Part shown: positions 57,891-64,000 of the stretch, one piece after another
Numbering within the stretch: position 1 is the first letter of the stretch
Layout: every line of letters starts with the position of its first letter
NCBI GenBank assembly: GCA_963700925.1
Contig: OY969553.1
Span: 3,410,001-3,474,000 of the forward strand
Direction: 5' to 3'
DNA from: CAWJMD01 sp963700925
Lineage (GTDB): Bacteria > Actinomycetota > Actinomycetes > Actinomycetales > CAWJMD01
DNA length: 64,000 nt
Position numbers and translations under genes: made by a program
The notes under the pieces: generated by a model
What the model was told of the DNA's origin: nothing
What the model saw: the letters and a program-made list of their open reading frames with translations, nothing else
Databases searched by the model: none

Positions 57891-59399
57891 ATGTCGATCA
57901 CCGAAGAGCGCGGGCGGCACGATGTGCTGGCCGGGATCGGCATGGTCCGTCAGGGCCTGGACCTGCTGCTCGGCGCGGACGGACGGGCGTGGTCACTGAC
58001 CGACGCCCAGGTCCATGACGCGATCGTTGACCTGAGCGTGCAGGCCAACCGGCTGGAGGCCGCCCGCCTGTCTTTGGTGCGGGCTTCGGTGGCGCGTGAG
58101 GACGACCCGAACGCGCCGCGGGCGACGGTGCAGGTGCTCAAGCGTCGGTGCCGGCAGACCGGCGGGCGATCCCGTGCCGACATCGACAACGCCGCCCTGA
58201 CCTGCCCCACCTCCGGGACGCTGCGATCCCTGGGTGCGGCGCTGGCCCAGGGAGCGGTGACTCCCGCGCATGTCGATGTGGCCCGTCGGTGCCTGACCCG
58301 GATCCCCACCAGGCTGGTGACGGCACACCGCGAGCTGGTCGACGCCGAGCTGACCCGCCGCGCCCGCGACTGGGACAGCGGCACCGCCGAACACCTCGCA
58401 GCCCACCTGCTGTCGCGGATCGCCCCACACGCCTCCGACCGGTACGACCCCGAGGCCCTGCACCGCCGCCAGCTCGCCACCGCCACCGACTCCACCGGGA
58501 TGCTGCTGATCCGCGGCCAGCTCGACCCAGCCGGCGGCGCCAAGGTCCGCTCCGTGCTGGACCACCTGTCCAACCTCAACCGGCACCTCCCCACCCCCGA
58601 CCACACCGCAACCGACCCCACCGACCAGACCGACCAGACCGAGCTGGTCGTGCCGGACCTGCGCACCCTGGGCCAACGACGCGCCGACGCCCTGGTCACG
58701 ATGGCCGCGCTCGCCGCAGAGCAGCTGAACCTGACCACCGACCCCGAAACCGGCCACCACACCCATGGCCTGCGCCCGGCTAGGGCGGTCCCGCGGATCG
58801 TCGTCCAGACCACCCCGGACCAGCTGGCCTCAAGCCCAGCCAACGCTGCGGGTGACGACGCGGGCCCCGGTGGCTGCACGTACTCAGACGGTGGTCTTCT
58901 CGACCCAGGCACCCTGCAGCGACTGGCCTGCGACGCCGTCATCGACCGGGTGCTCCTGTCCCCGACCGGACGCGTCCTGCGGATGGACACCCTGGGCCGG
59001 CTCGCCACCGAGGCCCAGCTCACCGCGCTGGCCACCCGAGACGGCGGCTGCGTCTGGCCCGGCTGCGCTGCGCCGGCGTCGATCTGCGAAGCGCACCACA
59101 TCACCTGGTGGTCACGCGGCGGCAAAACCGTGATCGAGAACCTCGCCCTGCTCTGTCCCGTCCACCACACCCGCATCCACGCCGAACCCGACGACCGAAC
59201 CGGCTGGCACATCACCATCCAAGACGGCATCCCCTGGTTCATCCCACCCGACCACGCCGACCCCCACCGAACACCCGTCCGCAACACCCTGCGCGACGCC
59301 GTCCACGACACCAGACGCGTCGGCGACCAACTCCGCCTCACCCTCAACGACACCTGGGCATGGACCACGGCCCTCGATCCGCCGCAGCCCAACAGCTGA
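57891..59399 (+). CDS. DUF222 / HNH endonuclease (13E12-type repeat family)
   Basis: 502 residues. The N-terminal DUF222 domain covers about 30-330. A C-terminal HNH nuclease with a zinc-type Cys pair follows: CVWPGCAAPASICEAHHITWWSRGG (about 405-429) and LLCPVHHTRIH. These proteins occur in many copies in actinobacterial genomes and may be mobile. Activity is unproven. TAGGGT ends six bases before the ATG, so the mRNA is probably leaderless. Confidence 0.92.
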   Translation: MSITEERGRHDVLAGIGMVRQGLDLLLGADGRAWSLTDAQVHDAIVDLSVQANRLEAARLSLVRASVAREDDPNAPRATVQVLKRRCRQTGGRSRADIDNAALTCPTSGTLRSLGAALAQGAVTPAHVDVARRCLTRIPTRLVTAHRELVDAELTRRARDWDSGTAEHLAAHLLSRIAPHASDRYDPEALHRRQLATATDSTGMLLIRGQLDPAGGAKVRSVLDHLSNLNRHLPTPDHTATDPTDQTDQTELVVPDLRTLGQRRADALVTMAALAAEQLNLTTDPETGHHTHGLRPARAVPRIVVQTTPDQLASSPANAAGDDAGPGGCTYSDGGLLDPGTLQRLACDAVIDRVLLSPTGRVLRMDTLGRLATEAQLTALATRDGGCVWPGCAAPASICEAHHITWWSRGGKTVIENLALLCPVHHTRIHAEPDDRTGWHITIQDGIPWFIPPDHADPHRTPVRNTLRDAVHDTRRVGDQLRLTLNDTWAWTTALDPPQPNS

Positions 59400-59458
59400 T
59401 CGTCAAGCGGCGGGCCTGCGGGCAACAGGGCTCGGACGGCGCCTCGCGCCCAAGGGGC

Positions 59459-59943
59459 TCAGATCTGACTCGTCCAGGCCACGAAGAAGAGAGTCGCTGC
59501 GGCACAGACGATTCCAGCGGGCATCCACACCCTGCGCCGGATGGGTTCCCCCACCGCCCAGGCAGTGAGGGCGCGATGCAGCCTGGAGAGGCCGATCATC
59601 GCCAGCAGGGCCAGCACGAGAAGGGACGCTGATCAGTGCGTGCGCCGCCCACGCTCCGGCCAGGGTCGGCCCACCCCACGACGTGTCGTAGGGGCCGTCG
59701 TCGATGAGACCGTAGAACAGCCCGCGGGCGACGAGCAGCGTCACCAGACCCCAGAGCATCCATCCCGACCAGGCCCAGGACAGTCCCCACGCCAACGACC
59801 AGAACGGTCCGTCGATCCGACCTCTTCAGCCCGTTTCCCAGCAGCACCAGGCTGGTTGGAGTCATCACCAGACAACGGAGCCCGGCGCGCCAAGCCTGCT
59901 CGACTCGAGGGAAACGTAGCTCCAGGCCAGCCCTCTCGGTCAC
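59459..59943 (-). pseudogene. Membrane protein gene with two frameshifts
   Basis: Three frames each carry one convincing part: VEQAWRAGLRCLVMTPTSLVLLGNGLK, then (after a shift near 59825) RIDGPFWSLAWGLSWAWSGWMLWGLVTLLVARGLFYGLIDDGPYDTSWGG, then (after a shift near 59635) LLVLALLAMIGLSRLHRALTAWAVGEPI to a stop at 59459. Together they give a membrane protein of about 160 residues with three or four helices. Either real decay or two assembly errors. TAACGT ends seven bases before the GTG 59943. Confidence 0.7.
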
Positions 59944-60142
59944 GTCGAGAACGTTAGCCGCGCGCTTGCGGATCACGCGTCACCCCCGCGAGCCAACCTG
60001 CCCCTGCTACCTGCGAGTCAGCCGCTCGTCCCCAGCTGAACGTCGCTGCCCCAAATCGCCGACTTCTCGTGGGTCTCGTCGGCGGTGGGACCACGAGAAC
60101 GCGGCGAATCACGGACAGGGGAGGGCGGAGAGGGAGGGCAGG

Positions 60143-60919
60143 TCAGTCCGACATCCGGCGCCTGAACAGCACGACGGCCGCCACGAACGCCAGCGTCACG
60201 AGGCCGACCGTCCAGGCCAGCGCCAGCCAGCCGCTGTTCCCGATCGGCGTGCCGAGCAGCATCGCTCGGACGGTCTCGGTCACCGGTGTCACGGGCTGGT
60301 GCTCGGCGAGGGGTCGCAGCCACGACGGCATCGAGTCGACGGGCACGAAGGCGCTCGAGACGTAGGGCAGGAACATCACCATGAAGGTGAACCCGTTGGC
60401 CGCCTCGGCGCTGCCGGCCACCACGCCGAAGCACACCGACACCCAGGTGATGGCCAGCACCCAGAGCAGCAGGATGCCGATCGCCCCGAGCCAGCCGAGC
60501 AGGTCGGCCTGCGGTCGGAACCCCAGCGCCAATGCGACCGACACGACGACGGCCGTGGAGAAGGCATTGCGGGCGACGCTGGCGACGACATGCCCTGTCA
60601 GCACTGCGGAGCGGCTGATCGGCATCGACCTGAACCGGTCGACGATGCCGTCTTCGAGGTCCTGAGCCACGCTCACCGCGGTGGACGCCGAGCCGAAACC
60701 GGTGCACAGCAGCACGATTCCCGGCACGACGTAGTTGACGTACTGGGTGCCCGTGTTGATGGCCCCGCCGAAGACGTAGACGAACAGCAGCATCAGCATC
60801 ACCGGCAGCACGATCGCTGTCAGCAGCGCGTCGAGGTTGCGGATGCTGAGCCGCACGCTGCGGCCGATCATCACGGCCGTGTCGTCGGCGACGGCGAAAG
60901 CCGTTGTGGCGAGGGCCAT
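60143..60919 (-). CDS. ABC-2 type exporter permease (DrrB-like)
   Basis: 258 residues with six helices and the ABC-2 pattern: GRSVRLSIRNLDALLTAIVLPVMLMLLFVYVFGG, then DLEDGIVDRFRSMPISRSAVLTGHV and WLRPLAEHQPVTPVTETVRAMLLG. It is typical of daunorubicin-resistance-like exporters. Its ATG shares a base with the ATPase stop (TGATG), so the two subunits are coupled. The 200 bp after its stop up to 59943 hold no gene. Confidence 0.92.
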   Translation of the reverse strand: MALATTAFAVADDTAVMIGRSVRLSIRNLDALLTAIVLPVMLMLLFVYVFGGAINTGTQYVNYVVPGIVLLCTGFGSASTAVSVAQDLEDGIVDRFRSMPISRSAVLTGHVVASVARNAFSTAVVVSVALALGFRPQADLLGWLGAIGILLLWVLAITWVSVCFGVVAGSAEAANGFTFMVMFLPYVSSAFVPVDSMPSWLRPLAEHQPVTPVTETVRAMLLGTPIGNSGWLALAWTVGLVTLAFVAAVVLFRRRMSD

Positions 60920-61950
60920 CAGGCCACCTCTTCCTTGATGTCTGTGCTGTTGATGTCTGTGCTGTTGATGTCTGTGCCGGTGGCGGCTGTCGGCGCGACG
61001 GTGCGAGCCGGCTCGCCCGTGAGCGTGAGGAACACGTCGTCGAGGCTCGGCCGGTGCACCGAGACCGACGCGATGGCGACGCCGTGCTGCTCGAGGTGGT
61101 TGAGCAGGTGACGCAGGTGCGCGGCCGTCCCGTCCGTTGGCAGTCGCAGCCGGTCGCCCTCACTTCCGACGACGGATGGGGTGTCGAGCAGGAGGGACGC
61201 CTTGGCGACGAGGGACCGGTCGGCGAGAACCAGCTCGACCTGCTCGGCACCGACCTGTCGCTTGAGGTCGTCAGCGGAGCCTTCGCCGACCAGCTTGCCT
61301 CCGTCGATCACCGCGACGCGGTCCGCCAGGCGGTCGGCCTCCTCGAGGTACTGCGTGGTCAGGAACACCGTGACCTCGTCCGCCACCAGCTCGGAGACGG
61401 CGTCCCAGACCGCCTGCCGGCTGCGCAGGTCGAGGCCCGTCGTGGGCTCGTCGAGGAAGAGCACTTGCGGGCGCGCCACCAGGCTCATGGCCAGGTCGAT
61501 CCGCCGCCGCATGCCGCCGGAGTAGTTCTTCACACGCCGATCGCGGGCACCGACGAGGTCGAACCGCTCGAGCAGCTCATCGGCGCGGCGTCGCGCGCCG
61601 GAACGGCCGAGGCGCGCGAGCCGGCCCATCATCCGGAGGTTCTCCTCCCCGGTGAGCAGCATGTCGACCGCGGAGTCCTGGCTGGTCAGGCTGATGGCCC
61701 GGCGTACGTCAGCAGGGGCAGCCACGACGTCGTGACCGGCGACCGTCGCGCGCCCGGAGTCGGGCCGGGTCAGGGTCGTGAGAATGCGGACGGTGGTCGT
61801 CTTGCCCGCCCCGTTGGGACCGAGGAGGGCGAGCACCGTGCCGCGCTGGACGCTCAGGTCGAGGCCGTCGAGGACCATCGTCGCGCCGTAGGACTTGCGG
61901 AGGCCGACAGCCTCGAGGACCGTGTCCTTCGTTAGGTGTGTATCGCGCAT
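60919..61950 (-). CDS. ABC exporter ATP-binding protein (DrrA-like)
   Basis: 343 residues. Walker A is LLGPNGAGKTTTVRIL (about 43-58), signature NYSGGMRRRIDLAMSLV, Walker B QVLFLDEPTTGLDL and switch FLTTQYLEEADRLAD. The C-terminal about 100 residues are the DrrA-type extension (PSLDDVFLTLTGEPAR). The tail has a small repeat, three copies of TDIxS-like words. No ribosome site is seen before ATG 61950, and an operator overlaps it. Confidence 0.92.
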   Translation of the reverse strand: MRDTHLTKDTVLEAVGLRKSYGATMVLDGLDLSVQRGTVLALLGPNGAGKTTTVRILTTLTRPDSGRATVAGHDVVAAPADVRRAISLTSQDSAVDMLLTGEENLRMMGRLARLGRSGARRRADELLERFDLVGARDRRVKNYSGGMRRRIDLAMSLVARPQVLFLDEPTTGLDLRSRQAVWDAVSELVADEVTVFLTTQYLEEADRLADRVAVIDGGKLVGEGSADDLKRQVGAEQVELVLADRSLVAKASLLLDTPSVVGSEGDRLRLPTDGTAAHLRHLLNHLEQHGVAIASVSVHRPSLDDVFLTLTGEPARTVAPTAATGTDINSTDINSTDIKEEVA

Positions 61951-61972
61951 ACCGATTGTGTATCACATACAC
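61936..61972. promoter_or_regulatory. Operator between exporter and TetR genes
   Basis: GTGTAT-CAC-ATACAC (61958-61972) is a perfect inverted repeat. GTGTAT-CGCGC-ATACC (61938-61953) is a related imperfect one that overlaps the exporter start codon. Two operators in a 37-bp block fit control by the divergent TetR protein. Confidence 0.65.
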
Positions 61973-62033
61973 ACACCGGAGGACAGCCCTAGGATCACTG
62001 GGTTGGGAACGGGTCGGGACGAGGAGGTGGACG

Positions 62034-62807
62034 GTGGCGGACCAGGACCCGCAGCAGGCCGACAGGCACGCGTCAGGTGCCCTGCCGTCGTCGCTGGATG
62101 TGCTCTGGGGGCGGCGGGGGACCGGGGCGCGCGGGGGGAAGCCTGGGCTCAGCGTCGACCGCATCGTGGCAGCCGCGATCGAGGTGGCGGACGCCGATGG
62201 CCTCGCGGGCGTGTCGATGAGCAAGGTCGCGAATCGGCTCGGGTACACCACGATGTCGCTCTACCGGCACGTCGCGAACAAGGACGAGCTCCTTCTGCTG
62301 ATGTGGGACTCAGCCTTCGGTCCACCTCCCGAGCTGCCGGCCTCCGGGGGGTGGCGCGCCCGCCTCGAGCACTGGGCGCGGGAGCACCGGGACGGCTGCC
62401 TCCGCCATCCCTGGGTGCTCCTCATGACCGTCAACGGCCCGCCCATGGGCCCGGGCCAGCTGGGCTGGCTCGACCGCGGCCTGCAGGCCCTCGAGGACAC
62501 CCCGCTCAGCGAGGGCGACAAGGCCAACGTGGTGCTGCTGGTCAGCGTCTACGTCCTCGGTCAGACCCGTGTCACCGTGGACGTGACAGCCGCCTACGAG
62601 GCCGGCGCCGAACGCGACGGCACCGACCTCGACGAGAGCTTCGCGCTCACCCTGGCCGAGCTGGTCGACCCAGAGCGCTTCCCCGCCCTGGCGCGCGCGT
62701 ACGCAGAGGGCGCCTTCTCCGACCCTGACGAGGGGCTGGACGAAGACTTTGCGTTCGGTCTGGAGCGCATCCTCGACGGTGTGCAGGCCCGGATCGCCGC
62801 CTCCTGA
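62034..62807 (+). CDS. TetR/AcrR-family regulator of the exporter
   Basis: 257 residues. The helix-turn-helix is IVAAAIEVADADGLAGVSMSKVANRLGYTTMSLYRHVANKDELLLLM (about 43-89), and a C-terminal TetR_C domain follows. The N-terminal about 35 residues are extra and hydrophilic. AGGAGG lies nine bases before the GTG. It is divergent from the DrrAB-like exporter with paired palindromes between. Confidence 0.9.
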   Translation: MADQDPQQADRHASGALPSSLDVLWGRRGTGARGGKPGLSVDRIVAAAIEVADADGLAGVSMSKVANRLGYTTMSLYRHVANKDELLLLMWDSAFGPPPELPASGGWRARLEHWAREHRDGCLRHPWVLLMTVNGPPMGPGQLGWLDRGLQALEDTPLSEGDKANVVLLVSVYVLGQTRVTVDVTAAYEAGAERDGTDLDESFALTLAELVDPERFPALARAYAEGAFSDPDEGLDEDFAFGLERILDGVQARIAAS

Positions 62808-62821
62808 CGGTTTGCGGAACA

Positions 62822-62873
62822 TACCCCGCAGGGGTTAGCGTTCCCGCAGAGACAAAATACCCCCCACCCGTAT
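62822..62873 (+). promoter_or_regulatory. Two CsoR-type operator candidates
   Basis: TACCCC-GCA-GGGGTTA (62822-62837) is a near-perfect palindrome. ATAC-N9-GTAT (62857-62873), with a C-run in the centre, has the same outer bases. CsoR/RcnR repressors bind such GTA(C/G)-rich G/C tracts. Both lie just upstream of the CsoR start. Confidence 0.6.
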
Positions 62874-62884
62874 GAGGCCGAGCG

Positions 62885-63178
62885 ATGGACACGACAGCAC
62901 CGGGCTACTCCCACAACAAGGACGCCCACCTCAAGCGCCTCCGCCGCGTGGAGGGCCAGGTCCGCGGTCTGCAGCGCCAGGTCGAGAACGACACGTACTG
63001 CATCGACGTGCTGACCCAGGTCTCCGCAGCGACGAAGGCGCTCGAGGCCTTCGCCCTCTCACTGCTCGAGGAGCATCTGAGGCACTGCGTCGCGGACGCG
63101 ATCCACACCGGCGGCGCCGAGGCCGAAGCGAAGGTCACGGAAGCATCCGCCGCGATCGCGCGCCTCGTCCGGTCCTGA
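62885..63178 (+). CDS. csoR: CsoR-family copper-sensing repressor
   Basis: 97 residues, all-helical. The copper ligands Cys39 (DTYCIDV), His64 and Cys68 (EEHLRHCV) have the order C-H-C with the spacing of known CsoR proteins. It probably binds Cu(I), releases DNA and thereby turns on the copper genes that follow. GAGG lies about eight bases before the ATG. First gene of a three-gene copper unit. Confidence 0.92.
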   Translation: MDTTAPGYSHNKDAHLKRLRRVEGQVRGLQRQVENDTYCIDVLTQVSAATKALEAFALSLLEEHLRHCVADAIHTGGAEAEAKVTEASAAIARLVRS

Positions 63179-63212
63179 AATCCCCTCGAAACCAACGACT
63201 CTGGAGCCAGCG

Positions 63213-63431
63213 ATGACCACGACCACCTACAACGTCGCAGGAATGACCTGCGGTCACTGCGTGGCCGCTGTCACCGAGGAGATCTCCAAGCTGCCGGGCG
63301 TGACGGACGTCAGCATCGACCTGGTCGCCGGCGGTTCCACACCGGTCACCGTCACGTCGGCTGACCTGCTCGACGATGTCGCCGTCAGCGAGGCGGTCGA
63401 CGAGGCAGGCTACGAGGTCGTCGCGCAGTGA
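63213..63431 (+). CDS. copZ: Copper chaperone (heavy-metal-associated domain)
   Basis: 72 residues, one HMA domain. The metal site is GMTCGHC (Cys13, Cys16). Such CopZ-like proteins carry Cu(I) to a CopA-type pump. No pump is in the window, but a membrane protein gene overlaps its stop. TGGAGCC lies before the ATG, 34 bp after csoR. Confidence 0.9.
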   Translation: MTTTTYNVAGMTCGHCVAAVTEEISKLPGVTDVSIDLVAGGSTPVTVTSADLLDDVAVSEAVDEAGYEVVAQ

Positions 63432-63883
63432 CTGTGACGGCCGGCCGCGAGCTGACCCGTATCGCGATCTCCGCGACGCTGCACTGCCTGACAGGGTGCG
63501 CCATCGGTGAGGTCCTGGGCATGGTGATCGGCACGGCTCTCGGCTGGGGTGACGTCGCCACCATCGCGCTCGCCGTCGTGCTGGCCTTCTTCTTCGGGTA
63601 CGCGCTCACGATGCGCCCTGTGCTGCGCTCGGGACTGTCTCTGCGACAGGCGGTTCGGGTGGCTCTCGCGGCTGACACGGTCTCGATCCTCGTGATGGAG
63701 ATCGTGGACAACGCCGTCCTCTTGGCTGTCCCAGGAGCGATGGAGGCGGGTCTGACCACCTGGCTGTTCTGGGGCAGCCTGGCGTTCTCGCTCGGCGTCG
63801 CCTTCGTGGTGACGGTTCCGGTGAACCGCTGGATGATCGGGCGCGGACGAGGGCACGCCGTCGTGCACGCCCACCACCACTGA
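63428..63883 (+). CDS. DUF4396 membrane protein
   Basis: 151 residues with four or five membrane helices. It carries the family LHCLTGCAIGEVLGMVIG motif with its conserved His and Cys, TVSILVMEIVDNAVLLAVPG, and a C-terminal His-rich tail (HAVVHAHHH). DUF4396 is often found with copper genes and may be a metal transporter or binder, but this is not proven. GTG overlaps the copZ stop as GTGA. Confidence 0.88.
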   Translation: MTVTAGRELTRIAISATLHCLTGCAIGEVLGMVIGTALGWGDVATIALAVVLAFFFGYALTMRPVLRSGLSLRQAVRVALAADTVSILVMEIVDNAVLLAVPGAMEAGLTTWLFWGSLAFSLGVAFVVTVPVNRWMIGRGRGHAVVHAHHH

Positions 63884-63964
63884 GCGGCAGGCTGGCCTCC
63901 GCGCTCCCAGCGTCCGCGCGCAATCGATTCGGCCCCAGCGACCTCCGTCCGCGAGGATGCGCCT

Positions 63965-64000
63965 GTGATCCTCACCGTGAGCACCACCCGTCGGCCGGCC
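63965..64000 (+). CDS. Probable Hen1 RNA methyltransferase, N-terminus only
   Basis: Twelve codons (VILTVSTTRRPA) up to the window edge. They match the start of bacterial Hen1, whose N-terminal end typically reads LLTITTTxxPATDLG. Bacterial Hen1 methylates the 3'-terminal ribose during RNA repair with Pnkp. GAGG lies eight bases before the GTG. So short a piece cannot exclude chance. Confidence 0.5.
   Translation, partial: MILTVSTTRRPA

Overview
The window is very GC-rich and comes from a high-GC Gram-positive (Actinomycetes) chromosome. The evidence is a set of families largely confined to that class: PPA1309, UPF0182, the DUF2342 zincin, DUF5679, a DUF222/HNH (13E12-type) protein, a mycothiol-type maleylpyruvate isomerase domain, an ECF42 sigma factor and probably Hen1. 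The order cannot be fixed from the sequence alone. At least eight genes start six or seven bases after a TANNNT box, which suggests leaderless mRNAs; many others are coupled by GTGA, ATGA or TGATG overlaps.

Layout. 0-9 kb: a LacI regulator cut by the window edge, an ECF-type sigma factor with a membrane partner, a sugar ABC importer (binding lipoprotein plus two permeases), an ABC1/UbiB kinase overlapping a ThiF/E1-like protein, and DUF5679. 9-16 kb: enoyl-CoA hydratase, YgjP-type zinc peptidase, a divergent Lrp regulator and sulfur-amino-acid PLP enzyme with three phased CTGCAG boxes between them, and a molybdate operon (Mop-type regulator, ModA, ModB, ModC). 16-23.6 kb: a conserved actinobacterial housekeeping block (NUDIX, DUF2342 zincin, epimerase, YlbL-like protease, PPA1309, UPF0182) ending in the initiator tRNA.

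23.68-32.13 kb is an integrated island bounded by a 39-bp direct repeat that copies the 3' end of tRNA-fMet. It carries a complete IS481-type element with a 16-bp target duplication, a MOSC protein, an XRE-cupin/B3-B4 pair, a decayed tyrosine recombinase that has lost its catalytic tyrosine, remnants of Crp- and WYL-type regulators, VOC and TfoX-like genes, and an ArsR/SRPBCC module with an 18-bp palindromic operator. 32-36.6 kb: a fused alpha/beta 2-oxoacid dehydrogenase E1, an orphan GvpU-like protein, and a patatin preceded by a 19-codon leader ORF.

36.6-43.4 kb is one minus-strand group: an AfsR/SARP-type regulator with ATPase and TPR-like region, a fusion of an FAD monooxygenase with a mycothiol-dependent-isomerase-like domain, a methyltransferase and a small membrane protein with a duplicated motif. 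43.6-48.8 kb: YjbR-type, kelch-like and GNAT genes, then an ECF42 module (YCII/DGPF protein, sigma factor, DUF998 membrane protein). Its two promoters are near copies and each is followed by a leader hairpin with a compensatory base-pair change. 48.9-57.6 kb: complete recC-recB-recD with overlapping stops and starts. 57.6-64 kb: intergenic tandem repeats and palindromes, the HNH protein, a frameshifted membrane protein, a drug-type ABC exporter with divergent TetR and shared operator, a CsoR/CopZ/DUF4396 copper module, and the first 12 codons of what looks like hen1.

The least familiar parts are the ECF42 promoter/leader pair, the monooxygenase-isomerase fusion with its regulator, the tRNA-fMet island with its repeated hairpins, and the repeat block after recD.
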